64,000 nt of DNA from Chitinophaga sp. S165 (GTDB lineage: Bacteria > Bacteroidota > Bacteroidia > Chitinophagales > Chitinophagaceae): the NCBI RefSeq assembly GCF_003182155.1, contig NZ_QGTG01000004.1, positions 310,001 through 374,000 on the forward strand. The letters are read 5' to 3'. Position 1 is the stretch's first letter. Each line of letters begins with the position of its first letter. This document shows, one piece after another, positions 1 to 10,252 of this stretch. Position numbers and translations under genes: made by a program. The notes under the pieces were generated by a model. That model ran no database searches. It saw only the letters and a program-made list of their open reading frames with translations, and was not told where the DNA came from.

Positions 1-1107
1 GACGATCCGTTGATCTCGTTACAGAAACAGTATAAGGCTTTCTGTTATTATCACCTGCCGGATGGCCGTGTAGTGGGTTTATGGAAGAATGCACTGACCA
101 GTATGAGCAAAGATGAAGGGCGCACATGGGGCACAGTGGCGCGTGCTCCAGGGTTTGTGAATAGTAATGCGAAGATCTGGGGACAGCGTACTACAGATGG
201 CCGTTTTGCGACAGTATACAATCCTTCAGAATATCGCTGGCCATTGGCATTGTCTGTAAGTAAGGACGGAATAGACTATACAAATCTATTGCTGGTGAAT
301 GGAGAGATTACACCGATGCGTTATGGTGGTAACTATAAGTCTTATGGTCCGCAGTATGTGAGAGGGATAGAGGAAGGTAATGGTAACCCGCCAGATAGTA
401 ACCTGTGGGTGACCTATAGTATGAACAAAGAAGATATCTGGGTGTCGGTAATACCGGTACCTGTTATTGATAAAGCTCCTGCACATGTTAATGATGTATT
501 TCCCGAGTTGAAGCCGTCTACTGCTTTAAAAGACTGGAACATCTATAGTCCCCGGTGGGCGCCGGTGTCTATAGGCAAAGTGCCTGGCGTAAAAGCAGAA
601 CAGCAACTAATACTGGAAGACAAAGATCCTTTCGATTATGGAAAGGCCGAAAGGTTGTTCCCTGCATCCTCAAAATTATCAGTTTCCTTTACTGTAACTG
701 CTGCTCAGAATAGCCATGGCGCTTTGCATGTTGAATTGCAGGATGGAAAAGGCACTCCGGGTCTCAGGCTGGTGTTTGATGCCGATAGTGTTTTTAAGGC
801 GAAGGCAGGCGCCCGCTTTAAGAACTTTATGAAATATTCACCGGATAGCATGTATAACGTTCGGCTCACTATTAACACTACCAATCGTTTTTATACTATT
901 AATGTAAATGGTAAGGACGTACTCACGAGTTTAATGTTTGCACCTGTGGATAAATTGGAAAGAATAGTATTCCGGACGGGTGAGCCGCGACATTTCCCTG
1001 ATGCGGATACACCGGCTGATCAGGAGTATGATCTGAAACAGGCAGGGGAACAGGAAGCACGTAATGCGAAATTTTATATAAGGTCTCTTAAAACAGCAGA
1101 ACTATAA
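1..1107 (+). CDS. Sialidase-like (Asp-box) beta-propeller protein, 3' part of gene
   Basis: The frame is open to the first base of the window, so the true start and N-terminus lie outside; an in-frame TTG at base 10 is unlikely to be the start. The first half carries Asp-box-like strands (SKDEGRTWG near codon 37 and SKDGIDYT near codon 90), typical of BNR/sialidase-fold beta-propellers. The second half (about codon 190 onward, with strands such as FYTINVNGKDVL) looks like a beta-sandwich of the LamG/concanavalin type. The stop overlaps the next start as TAATG, so it is translated as part of the operon with the GH78 enzyme. A role in glycan binding or cleavage at the cell surface is inferred from context. 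Substrate is unknown, and true neuraminidase activity is not supported. Confidence 0.75.
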   Translation, partial: DDPLISLQKQYKAFCYYHLPDGRVVGLWKNALTSMSKDEGRTWGTVARAPGFVNSNAKIWGQRTTDGRFATVYNPSEYRWPLALSVSKDGIDYTNLLLVNGEITPMRYGGNYKSYGPQYVRGIEEGNGNPPDSNLWVTYSMNKEDIWVSVIPVPVIDKAPAHVNDVFPELKPSTALKDWNIYSPRWAPVSIGKVPGVKAEQQLILEDKDPFDYGKAERLFPASSKLSVSFTVTAAQNSHGALHVELQDGKGTPGLRLVFDADSVFKAKAGARFKNFMKYSPDSMYNVRLTINTTNRFYTINVNGKDVLTSLMFAPVDKLERIVFRTGEPRHFPDADTPADQEYDLKQAGEQEARNAKFYIRSLKTAEL

Positions 1108-4100
1108 TGCGAGCGCTTGTTTCTATATTATTCATGCTTGGTGTTGCTCAACCTTTAACAGCAGAACCAATGTCCGGTAGAGGTGCTGTATTTGCTGTAC
1201 CAGCACCTGGCTCTGTCTCTCTGCAGTATCTCCGTTGTGAGATGTTGGTTAACCCTGTAGGTATCGATGTTACTCTCCCACGGCTTAGTTGGGAAATTGC
1301 CGGTACCAATCGTAACGTTATGCAAACGGCTTATCAGGTGATGGTAGCGTCTACTCCTGAGAAACTCGCCGCAGGTCAGGCAGACCTGTGGAATTCAGGA
1401 AAGATCATCTCCCGGAATAGCATTCATATTCCTTATAACGGTAAGGCTTTGCAAAGCCGTCAGCAGTGTTACTGGAAGGTTAAAGTGTGGACGACTGCAG
1501 GTGAATCCGCATGGAGCAATGCTGGCTCGTGGAGCATGGGATTGCTGAACAGGTCAGACTGGAAAGCCCGGTGGATAGGCGCTGATACCAGTTTTGCCTG
1601 GGACAGTGCGCATACAAAGTTCTCCCGTTTATCTGCCCGTTATTATCGTAAGCCTTTTGTAGTTCAACAAGCTGTTAAACGTGCTACAGTTTATGTGGCA
1701 GGACCGGGTTCGTATGAACTGTATATAAATGGCAAACGTACAGGCACGGAAGTGTTGTCGCAATCGCCGACGGATTTCCGGAAGACGGTAAAGTATAATA
1801 CCTATGATGTTACTAATGCAATACACAAGGGCGAGAACGTTATTGGCGCTGTATTGGGTAATGGACGATACTTTACCATGCGGCAGGCTTATAAGCCGCA
1901 TAAGATTACCACATTTGGTTATCCCCGTTTGTTATTGCAGCTGGAAGTGATATATGCAGACGGCAAACAGGAGATCATCAACAGTGACCCGACATGGAAA
2001 CTGACAGCAGATGGCCCTATCCGAACGAATAATGAATATGACGGAGAGGAATACGATGCGAATAAAGAAATGCCGGGGTGGAATACTCCTGGCTTTAACG
2101 ATAAGACCTGGCAGCAGGCGGAAGCTGTACCTGCGCCGGAAGGTGTACTGCGGGCACAAATGAATGAACCGATGCGGATTGTTGACAGATTACATCCGTT
2201 GTCTATAAAAGAGAAAAAGCCAGGTGTATATATTGTGGATATGGGGCAGAACATGGTAGGCTGGATGCAATTGAAAGTAAAAGGAAAGAAGGGGCAGCAG
2301 GTGGTGATGCGTTTTGCAGAGACACTGAAAGCAGATGGTAGTCTTTATGTAGATAATCTTCGTGATGCAAAAGTAACGGATATATATACCCTCAAAGGGC
2401 AGGGAGAAGAAACCTGGGCGCCTGCATTTGTATATCATGGATTTCGATATGTGGAGATCAGTGGTTATCCCGGGCAATTGCAAAAGAGCGATCTCGAAGG
2501 GCAGGTGATCAGCGATGATCTGGCACATACAGGTACTTTTGAAACATCAGATCCAACTATCAACGGCATCTATAAAAATGCTTACTGGGGTATCCTGGGT
2601 AACTACAAAGGCATGCCATTGGACTGTCCGCAACGCAACGAGCGGATGCCCTGGTTGGGCGACCGTGCTACGGGAGCATACGGAGAAAGCTTCCTGTTTG
2701 ACAATGCCAAACTATACGCCAAGTGGCTGGATGATATTGAACAGTCGCAAACTAAAGCCGGCGCCATTCCTGATGTGGCACCTGCTTACTGGAATTACTA
2801 CTCCGATAATATGACCTGGCCGGGTACTTACCTGATGATCGCTAATACGCTTTATGAGCAGTACGGCGATCTGCAACCCATCACAAAGCATTATGCCTCT
2901 ATGAAACAATGGCTGCATTATATGCGATCAAAATACCTGGTGGAGGGCATTATGACGAAGGATAAATACGGAGACTGGTGTGTGCCACCGGAGTCTAAGC
3001 AGTTGATCCATACAAAAGACCCTTCACGTATTACAGACGGCGCGTTAATTGCTACTGCCTACTATTATCACTATCTGAACATGATGGCAAAGTTTGCAGG
3101 TCTACTGCATCAGCCTAATGATGTGACTGCGTTCAAAGCTGCTGCAGATAGTATTAGAACCACGTTCAACAAACGTTTCTTTCATACAGATCATTATGGA
3201 AATAATACGGTGACCGCTAATCTGCTACCATTATCATTTGAGATGGTGCCTGCCGGTATGCGGGAACGGGTGTTCAAACATATCACTGACAGTACTCTCT
3301 TAAAATATGGTGGACATATCAGTACAGGGCTAATCGGTACACAATGGCTGATGCGTGGAATGACCCATAACGGCAGGGCTGATATTGCTTACCAGATAGC
3401 TGCAGACAGAGACTATCCGGGATGGGGGTATATGGTGGAAAATGGCGCTACTACTATCTGGGAATTATGGAATGGTAATACAGCTGCTCCTGCTATGAAT
3501 TCGCATAACCATGTGATGCTGCTGGGCGACCTGCTGGTATGGTTATATGAGGATATTGCAGGCATTAAAAGCGGTGCAGCGGGTTATAGCCAGTTAGAGA
3601 TGAAACCGGTACTGGTGCCTGGGCTAGACCGTGCGAATGCATCTTACCATACTATGTATGGCATGGTACGCAGCAGCTGGAAAAAAGACATTAATAAGTT
3701 TACCTGGAAGCTGACGATTCCGGCAAATACCACTGCCTCCGTGTATATACCCGCTCGTGCTGTGTCGGGTATACTGGAGGGAGGAAGGCCGATCGCTGAT
3801 GTAAAAGACATTACTTTCCTGAGAATGGAAGATGACAGAGCCGTGTATAAGATCGGCTCGGGCGACTATGAGTTTACGTCTGACCTGCAGTTGCCCTGGA
3901 AGAAAGGTATTGTGGAAGATGAATTCATCTTTGAAGACGCGCCTTTCCCGGAAAGCCATGCCGCTACATTGGCAGAAACGCCTAAAGGGCTGGTGGCAGC
4001 CTGGTTTGGCGGTACGAAAGAGAGAAACCCGGATGTGGGGATCTGGGTAAGCCGTAAAGAAGGCGATAAATGGACGACGCCTGTAGAAGTAGCTAATGGG

Positions 4101-4904
4101 ATCATGTCAGACACAGAACGTGTGGCCTGCTGGAACCCTGTATTATACCAGGTGCCGGGCGGTGCATTGCAATTATACTATAAGACGGGTACGAGAGTGG
4201 CTACCTGGAAAGGCTGGATGAAAACATCCGCCGATGGCGGATTAACCTGGTCTGCCGCACAGGCCTTGCCTGATGGTTTCCTGGGGCCGGTGAAGAATAA
4301 ACCTGTACTTCTTGACAATGGCGAGTTGCTTTGTCCGTCGAGCACCGAAGGAAATGGCTGGAAGGTGCATTTCGAATGTTCTACAGATAATGGCAAGACA
4401 TGGACAATGCGCGGTCCGATCAACGACGGTAAAACATTTAATGTCATTCAACCCAGTGTATTGAAGCACGGTAAAGGCAAATTACAGATACTGTGCAGAA
4501 GTAAGGAAGGAGCAGTAGTGCAGTCATGGTCGGAAGATAATGGTAAAACCTGGTCGGCTCTCAGCGCTACTGCATTGCCCAACAATAACTCAGGAACAGA
4601 TGCAGTAACCCTGGCTGATGGCAGGCAGTTAATAGTGTATAATCACGTAAAGACGCCGGCAGGTAAATCAAAAGGTGCACGTACACCCTTGAATGTGGCC
4701 GTATCCGACGATGGTATTCACTGGTCTGCCGCACTGGTGCTGGAAGGCTCGCCGGTAAGCCAGTATTCCTATCCGTCAGTGATACAGACAGCAGACGGTT
4801 ATGTGCATGTTGTATATACCTGGCGCAGGCAAAGGATCAGGCACGTAAAAATAGATCCTCGCGCCCTTGAATTGAAACCAATAAATAACGAGCAATGGCC
4901 ATGA
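1107..4904 (+). CDS. GH78 alpha-L-rhamnosidase fused to C-terminal Asp-box (sialidase-like) propeller
   Basis: Probably a secreted enzyme that removes alpha-L-rhamnose from pectic or other rhamnose-containing glycans. A signal peptide ends near residue 20. Residues 35-920 follow the GH78 plan: N-terminal beta-sandwich domains, the (alpha/alpha)6 barrel and a C-terminal beta-domain. The catalytic motif DCPQRNERMPW is present, with the predicted acid D506 and E512. Residues from about 925 to 1265 form a second module with four Asp-box motifs (SADGGLTW, STDNGKTW, SEDNGKTW, SDDGIHW), resembling the COG4692 'predicted neuraminidase' group. At 1265 residues it is longer than the usual 900-1000 of GH78. 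The reading frame crosses the junction without a stop, so the fusion is real in this sequence. It overlaps its upstream neighbour by 1 base and its downstream neighbour by 4 bases (ATGA). Confidence 0.9.
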   Translation: MRALVSILFMLGVAQPLTAEPMSGRGAVFAVPAPGSVSLQYLRCEMLVNPVGIDVTLPRLSWEIAGTNRNVMQTAYQVMVASTPEKLAAGQADLWNSGKIISRNSIHIPYNGKALQSRQQCYWKVKVWTTAGESAWSNAGSWSMGLLNRSDWKARWIGADTSFAWDSAHTKFSRLSARYYRKPFVVQQAVKRATVYVAGPGSYELYINGKRTGTEVLSQSPTDFRKTVKYNTYDVTNAIHKGENVIGAVLGNGRYFTMRQAYKPHKITTFGYPRLLLQLEVIYADGKQEIINSDPTWKLTADGPIRTNNEYDGEEYDANKEMPGWNTPGFNDKTWQQAEAVPAPEGVLRAQMNEPMRIVDRLHPLSIKEKKPGVYIVDMGQNMVGWMQLKVKGKKGQQVVMRFAETLKADGSLYVDNLRDAKVTDIYTLKGQGEETWAPAFVYHGFRYVEISGYPGQLQKSDLEGQVISDDLAHTGTFETSDPTINGIYKNAYWGILGNYKGMPLDCPQRNERMPWLGDRATGAYGESFLFDNAKLYAKWLDDIEQSQTKAGAIPDVAPAYWNYYSDNMTWPGTYLMIANTLYEQYGDLQPITKHYASMKQWLHYMRSKYLVEGIMTKDKYGDWCVPPESKQLIHTKDPSRITDGALIATAYYYHYLNMMAKFAGLLHQPNDVTAFKAAADSIRTTFNKRFFHTDHYGNNTVTANLLPLSFEMVPAGMRERVFKHITDSTLLKYGGHISTGLIGTQWLMRGMTHNGRADIAYQIAADRDYPGWGYMVENGATTIWELWNGNTAAPAMNSHNHVMLLGDLLVWLYEDIAGIKSGAAGYSQLEMKPVLVPGLDRANASYHTMYGMVRSSWKKDINKFTWKLTIPANTTASVYIPARAVSGILEGGRPIADVKDITFLRMEDDRAVYKIGSGDYEFTSDLQLPWKKGIVEDEFIFEDAPFPESHAATLAETPKGLVAAWFGGTKERNPDVGIWVSRKEGDKWTTPVEVANGIMSDTERVACWNPVLYQVPGGALQLYYKTGTRVATWKGWMKTSADGGLTWSAAQALPDGFLGPVKNKPVLLDNGELLCPSSTEGNGWKVHFECSTDNGKTWTMRGPINDGKTFNVIQPSVLKHGKGKLQILCRSKEGAVVQSWSEDNGKTWSALSATALPNNNSGTDAVTLADGRQLIVYNHVKTPAGKSKGARTPLNVAVSDDGIHWSAALVLEGSPVSQYSYPSVIQTADGYVHVVYTWRRQRIRHVKIDPRALELKPINNEQWP

Positions 4905-5794
4905 TGGAAAAAACAAACAGGCGCCGTTTCCTGGGTAATGCGGCTTTATTGGCAGGCGGAATGTTGCTGCCGGAAATGGTATTCGCAGCCTTTAAGAAGG
5001 ACCCGAAATACAGGATAGCAGTATGTGACTGGATGATCCTAAAACGCCAGAAATTAGGCGCCTTTCAGCTTACAAAAGATATTGGAGCGGATGGAGTGGA
5101 AGTGGACATGGGAGGACTGGGTAACCGTCCGACATTTGACAGCAAACTGTCTGATCCCGTTGTGCGGCAGCAGTTCTTAGATACGTCAAAGTCGCTGAAT
5201 GTTGCTATCAGCTCTATGGCAATGTCTGGATTCTATGCGCAATCTTTTGCTGAAAGACCGGAAGTGGAGAAGATGGTACAGGATTGTATAGATACAATGG
5301 TGCAGATGAATATAAAGGTCGCTTTTCTGCCACTAGGTGTTCAGGTGGATCTGGTTAAACGTCCTGATCTGCGACCGGTTGTTATACAGCGGTTAAAGAA
5401 GGTAGGTGCGAATGCAGAAAAGGCCGGAGTGATCATCGGTGTGGAAACGGCATTACCGGCCGTTGAGGAAGCGAAGCTGCTCGATGAAATAGGCTCGCCT
5501 GCTGTGAAGAGTTATTTTAACTTTTCAAATGCATTGCAGGCCGGGCGTGATCTGAGCCAGGAATTAAAGACATTGGGCGCAAAACGTATCTGCCAGATAC
5601 ATTGTACAGATACGGATGGCGTATGGTTGCAGAACAATACCCGCATCAATATGAAAGAAGTGAAGAAAACACTGGACAAGATGCATTGGAGTGGATGGCT
5701 GGTGATAGAACGTTCACGCGACGCAAATGATCCGCGGAATGTAAAGAAGAATTTCAGTGCGAATGCTGCTTATATGAAATCTGTGTTTCAGTAG
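4901..5794 (+). CDS. Tat-exported sugar phosphate isomerase/epimerase-like TIM-barrel protein
   Basis: Predicted xylose-isomerase-like TIM barrel (AP endonuclease 2 superfamily), about 297 residues. The N-terminus has a twin-arginine motif (NRRRFLGNAALL) followed by a hydrophobic stretch, so it is probably exported folded to the periplasm. Barrel motifs include VEVDMGGLG, GVETALP, FNFSNAL and CQIHCTDTDGV, where the acidic and His residues would bind a metal. Candidate starts are ATG at 4895, 4901 and 4904; 4901 is chosen because it makes an ATGA overlap with the upstream stop. It sits between two rhamnosidase genes, so a role in modifying a released sugar or derivative is inferred. The specific reaction is not known. 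Confidence 0.8.
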   Translation: MMEKTNRRRFLGNAALLAGGMLLPEMVFAAFKKDPKYRIAVCDWMILKRQKLGAFQLTKDIGADGVEVDMGGLGNRPTFDSKLSDPVVRQQFLDTSKSLNVAISSMAMSGFYAQSFAERPEVEKMVQDCIDTMVQMNIKVAFLPLGVQVDLVKRPDLRPVVIQRLKKVGANAEKAGVIIGVETALPAVEEAKLLDEIGSPAVKSYFNFSNALQAGRDLSQELKTLGAKRICQIHCTDTDGVWLQNNTRINMKEVKKTLDKMHWSGWLVIERSRDANDPRNVKKNFSANAAYMKSVFQ

Positions 5795-5884
5795 GCGTGC
5801 AGTTTAAATGTTATTACCGGAGATTTTCCGGGAACAGTATTAGTCAACCAATAGATGCCCGCTTAGTTTGTGCGTATGAATTTT

Positions 5885-8800
5885 ATGAAACGATATTTCT
5901 TCCTCATTATTTTTTGCCTTTGTGTAAATGCCGGAATGGGGCAGGACCGCCTGGACAGCGTTTTCAGGCAGCCGCCCGCTGCTGCGAAGCCCTGGGTATT
6001 CTGGTACTGGATGCATGCCAGTGTAAGCCGTGCAGGCATTACTGCCGATCTGGAGGCAATGAAAGAGGCAGGTATCGGAGGTGCTTACCTGATGCCTATC
6101 AAAGGAAAGGCGAAGCCTCCTTTTATCGATCCGCCGGTTGAGCAGCTAAGTCCTGCCTGGTGGGATATGGTGCGTTTTGCACATAATGAAGCAGGCAGAT
6201 TGGGCTTACAGTTGGGAATGCATGTAAGTGATGGTTTTGCATTGGCCGGTGGTCCCTGGATAACACCTGAATTGTCTATGCAGAAAGTGGTGTGGACAGC
6301 AACAACAATAAAAGGCAATACTGACTTCAACGATACTTTACGTCAACCTGAGACTAATCAAAATTATTATAAAGACATCGCTGTATTGGCGTTCCCCTCT
6401 TTACCCGCCAATAAACAAACGCCTGTCGTAACTACCAGTCAGCCGGGTGTCAATGCACAATTCCTCACAGTGCCGGGGAGTAAAGAAAGTTTCCGTAGCC
6501 AGGACCCTTGCTGGGTCCAGTATGCATATGCGCAGCCTTTCACTTGTTATGCAGTGACAGTTTGTACCAACGGTAATAACTATCAGTCGCATCGGTTGAG
6601 TATTGCCGTTAGTGATAACGGTGTGGATTTCAGACCCGCAGGTAAACTTGAGGCGCCGCGTCATGGTTGGCAGGATACCGATGCTCCGGTTACACATGCC
6701 ATTACACCTGTCACCGCACGTTTCTTCCGCTTTTATTACGATAAGGAAGGATCAGAGCCGGGAGCAGAAGACCTCGATGCAGCGAAATGGAAACAAAGCC
6801 TGAAAGTATCGGGTCTGCTTTTATCCGATCAGCCGCGCATTCATCAGTTTGAAGGTAAGAGCGCGGCAGTATGGCGTATCAGCCCTTATACAACAACAAA
6901 ACAGATCCCCGATAAGGATTGTATTCCTTTAGATAAAATAGTAGATCTCACCGCTCAGCTGGATGCAAATGGCAGATTGCGGTGGAAGGCACCGGCAGGC
7001 AACTGGACAATTCTCAGAATAGGCCATACTTCTACAGGGCATACAAATGCTACCGGAGGTGCTGGTGCAGGACTGGAATGTGACAAGTTCAATAGTGCAG
7101 CAGTGCGAATGCAGTTTGATCATTGGTTTGGAGAGGCTGTTCGTAAGATAGGTCCTAAGTTGGCAGATAGTGTGTTAAAAGTATTTCATGTGGATAGCTG
7201 GGAGTGTGGTAGCCAGAACTGGTCTTCCCGTTTCAGGGAAGAGTTCCGTAATCGACGTGGATATGACCTGCTGCGTTACCTGCCGGCAATGGCGGGTTAC
7301 CCTGTGCAGAATACGCAAACAGCCGAACATTTCCTGCATGATGTCAGGAACACTATCACGGAACTGGTACAACAGCATTTCTATGATACGCTGGCTGCAC
7401 TGGCACATGCACACAAATGTACTTTCACAGCAGAAAGTGTAGCGCCGGTCATGCCCGGAGATGGCATGCAGCACTATCGTTCAGCGGATATTCCTATGGG
7501 GGAATACTGGTTGCGCAGTCCGACGCATGACAAGCCGAATGACATGCTGGACGCTATTTCAGGAGCGCATATCTATGGTAAACAGATCGTGCAGGCAGAG
7601 GCATTTACGGAGTTGCGCATGCGCTGGGACGAATATCCGGGCATGCTGAAAACACTGGCTGACCGTAACTATTCACTGGGTATTAATAAACTGGTATATC
7701 ATGTATTTGCTCATAATCCGTGGACAGATCAGCGTCCTGGTATGACGCTGGATGGTATAGGGTTATATTTTCAACGTAATCAGACGTGGTGGAAACCAGG
7801 CAGGGCATGGGTGGCCTATGCACAACGCTGTCAGGCCTTGCTACAACAGGGACGGCCTGTAGCAGATCTGGCTGTATTCACAGGAGAAGAAATACCACGA
7901 AGGTCCGTGCTGCCGGAAAGACTGGTCAATGTATTGCCGGGGCTTTTCGGAGATAGTATTATCTCTACAGAATCGCAGCGTATGGCCAATCGTGGAGGCC
8001 CTTTAAGGGAAATGCCGATGGGAGTGACTGCTTCCGCTAACATTACAGATCCTACCCGTTGGGTAGATGCATTGCATGGGTATAACTATGATTCATTTAA
8101 TAAGGATGCTTTATTGAGGCTGGCGACTGTGAAAAATGGCAACATTGTTTTGCCGGGAGGTGCGGTATACAGGGTGCTGGTATTGCCGGGCGCACTGGCA
8201 ATGTCTCCTGAAGGAAATTTGTTGTCAAGGGAAACAGTTTTCCATCTCAGAAGATTGTTAAACGCAGGCGCTACGATACTGGTGAATGGCCCTGTCAGGT
8301 CCATGGAATCGCCGGACAGTGTGATCGTGTTGGGCAAAGAAGGGGTGCTGGAAGGCCCCTGGCGTGCATCTTCTTTTGATAGACTGGGACTGGCGCCTGA
8401 TCTGCTTGTGAAAGAGCTGTCAGGTAACAGAGCTTCCGCCATTGCATGGACACACCGCACAGCACCAGACTATGACATTTATTTTGTGTCTAATCAGCAG
8501 GAGCTGGAACGCCAGGTAAACCTGTCTTTCCGCATAACGGGGAGATTGCCTGAGTTGTGGGACCCTGTAACTGGCGAGCAACGTACAGCGACCGACTGGA
8601 CGGTGGAGAATGGACGTACTGATCTTCAATTGCAATTGCCTGCCAATGGTTCTGTATTTATCGTATTCCGGAAAGTAGCATTGAAGGGTGCTCATAACGC
8701 CAGGAACTGGCCTACATTGCAGACTATCGGTACATTGAACGGCCCGTGGGAAGTGAGGTTTGATACAGCCGCAGGCGGGCCGGCAGCCCCGGTGATGTTC

Positions 8801-10252
8801 ACTCAGCTGACAGACTGGAGCAAGGATACAAACCCACAGGTGCGTTATTATTCAGGTACTGCTGTATACAAACGAAAACTTGAATGGAGGTTTGATGGTA
8901 AGGATACATTGTCCCGCTTATTCCTGGACTTAGGTCGCGTAGCTAACATCGCAGAAGTGACGGTGAATGGCATTAACTGTGGAGTGGCATGGACCTATCC
9001 TTATCGCGTGGATATTACAAAAGCTATACGGAAAGGAATGAATGAGCTTTCTATAGCTGTGACTAATACATGGGCTAATCGCCTGATCGGTGACACTGCA
9101 TTGCCCGAAGCACAGCGTATCACACATACTACGGCTCCATTAAAACTACAGAACGCTCCTTTGCTGGAAGCTGGTTTATTAGGGCCGGTGCAGCTGCAGC
9201 ATGAGAAAATATCGGCCGCTGGCGAAGTAGGTGGTACCGTGATGGAAAAGATCTACGAGGAGATAAAAACACCTTACAAGTATGGTATGGTGATGGTACC
9301 GCCGGACGATAGCAGGAAACTGGATTGTCCAAGCATATTCCGTAAAGGGAAAAAATGGTACATGGTGTATATCATGTATGATGGAAGGGGATACGAAACG
9401 TTGCTGGCTGAAAGTAAAGACCTGTTGAACTGGAAGATAAAAGGAAAGCTGATGTCATTTACTGATAGCACTACTTCCTGGGATGCGAATCAGAGAGCGG
9501 GATACATTTCCCTGCAGGATCATGTGTGGGGCGGCAATTATAAATGGGAGTCGTTCAATAAAAAACACTGGATGACTTATATAGGCGGTGCCCAGACAGG
9601 GTATGAACAGGGCTTATTGTCTGTAGGCATAGCCAATACTACTAAAAGGATCACGAAGCCACATGAATGGCATCGCTATGATAAACCGGCCCTCAAGGCG
9701 ACAGACAGTAATGCAGGTTGGTGGGAAAATAATACGATCTACAAAAGTTCTGTGATCTGGGATAAGACTAAAACCACAGGTTATCCTTTTGTGATGTATT
9801 ACAATGCTAAAGGAGATAGTCTCCATCCAAAACGTGGTAAGGAACGTATAGGTATGGCGGTGTCTGACGATATGGAGCACTGGAAAAGATACCTTGATCA
9901 GCCGGTGCTGGACCATTATACGGGTATCACCGGAGATGCGGTGATACAGCGTATGCACAACGTATGGGTAATGTTTTATTTTGGCGCCTTCTGGAAGAAC
10001 AGGCCTACTGCTTTCAACCGCTTTGCCTGTTCTTATGACCTTGTACACTGGTCAGACTGGCAGGGAGATGATCTGATCAATTCTACAGAAGAATATGATA
10101 ATCGCTTTGCGCATAAATCTTTTGTTATTTCTTACAAAGGAGTGGTCTATCATTTTTATTGTGCCGTCAACAAGAAAGACCAGCGTGGTATAGCGGTAGC
10201 AACTTCTAAAGACCTGGGCAAGAGTACACTTACTTTCACGAATGATAAATGA
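5885..10252 (+). CDS. GH106 alpha-L-rhamnosidase fused to C-terminal GH43-like propeller
   Basis: Large secreted enzyme (about 1455 residues). The start is placed at the ATG that begins a clean signal peptide (MKRYFFLIIF...); GTG 5870 and ATG 5876 are in-frame alternatives. The mature N-terminus (FRQPPAAAKPWVFWYWM, then AGIGGAYLMP) is characteristic of GH106 alpha-L-rhamnosidases. A jelly-roll domain (LFLDLGRVANIAEVTVNG) lies near residues 1015-1060 and closes the GH106 part. From about residue 1119 a second module starts (LDCPSIFRKGKKWYMVY, VSDDMEHWKRY, YDLVHWSDW); its repeated blades resemble the five-bladed GH43/GH130-type propeller. GH106 acting on rhamnogalacturonan side chains is established for other members; activity of the propeller here is inferred. 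The stop overlaps the next start (ATGA). Confidence 0.88.
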   Translation: MKRYFFLIIFCLCVNAGMGQDRLDSVFRQPPAAAKPWVFWYWMHASVSRAGITADLEAMKEAGIGGAYLMPIKGKAKPPFIDPPVEQLSPAWWDMVRFAHNEAGRLGLQLGMHVSDGFALAGGPWITPELSMQKVVWTATTIKGNTDFNDTLRQPETNQNYYKDIAVLAFPSLPANKQTPVVTTSQPGVNAQFLTVPGSKESFRSQDPCWVQYAYAQPFTCYAVTVCTNGNNYQSHRLSIAVSDNGVDFRPAGKLEAPRHGWQDTDAPVTHAITPVTARFFRFYYDKEGSEPGAEDLDAAKWKQSLKVSGLLLSDQPRIHQFEGKSAAVWRISPYTTTKQIPDKDCIPLDKIVDLTAQLDANGRLRWKAPAGNWTILRIGHTSTGHTNATGGAGAGLECDKFNSAAVRMQFDHWFGEAVRKIGPKLADSVLKVFHVDSWECGSQNWSSRFREEFRNRRGYDLLRYLPAMAGYPVQNTQTAEHFLHDVRNTITELVQQHFYDTLAALAHAHKCTFTAESVAPVMPGDGMQHYRSADIPMGEYWLRSPTHDKPNDMLDAISGAHIYGKQIVQAEAFTELRMRWDEYPGMLKTLADRNYSLGINKLVYHVFAHNPWTDQRPGMTLDGIGLYFQRNQTWWKPGRAWVAYAQRCQALLQQGRPVADLAVFTGEEIPRRSVLPERLVNVLPGLFGDSIISTESQRMANRGGPLREMPMGVTASANITDPTRWVDALHGYNYDSFNKDALLRLATVKNGNIVLPGGAVYRVLVLPGALAMSPEGNLLSRETVFHLRRLLNAGATILVNGPVRSMESPDSVIVLGKEGVLEGPWRASSFDRLGLAPDLLVKELSGNRASAIAWTHRTAPDYDIYFVSNQQELERQVNLSFRITGRLPELWDPVTGEQRTATDWTVENGRTDLQLQLPANGSVFIVFRKVALKGAHNARNWPTLQTIGTLNGPWEVRFDTAAGGPAAPVMFTQLTDWSKDTNPQVRYYSGTAVYKRKLEWRFDGKDTLSRLFLDLGRVANIAEVTVNGINCGVAWTYPYRVDITKAIRKGMNELSIAVTNTWANRLIGDTALPEAQRITHTTAPLKLQNAPLLEAGLLGPVQLQHEKISAAGEVGGTVMEKIYEEIKTPYKYGMVMVPPDDSRKLDCPSIFRKGKKWYMVYIMYDGRGYETLLAESKDLLNWKIKGKLMSFTDSTTSWDANQRAGYISLQDHVWGGNYKWESFNKKHWMTYIGGAQTGYEQGLLSVGIANTTKRITKPHEWHRYDKPALKATDSNAGWWENNTIYKSSVIWDKTKTTGYPFVMYYNAKGDSLHPKRGKERIGMAVSDDMEHWKRYLDQPVLDHYTGITGDAVIQRMHNVWVMFYFGAFWKNRPTAFNRFACSYDLVHWSDWQGDDLINSTEEYDNRFAHKSFVISYKGVVYHFYCAVNKKDQRGIAVATSKDLGKSTLTFTNDK

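Noticed and set aside
1..4904. True neuraminidases (GH33)
   Set aside because: Asp boxes show the fold only; the arginine triad and the FRIP motif expected of sialidases were not seen.
5797..6141. 114-codon frame before and overlapping the GH106 gene
   Set aside because: It is Cys/Arg-rich and overlaps the GH106 signal peptide and domain start in another frame; no recognisable protein.
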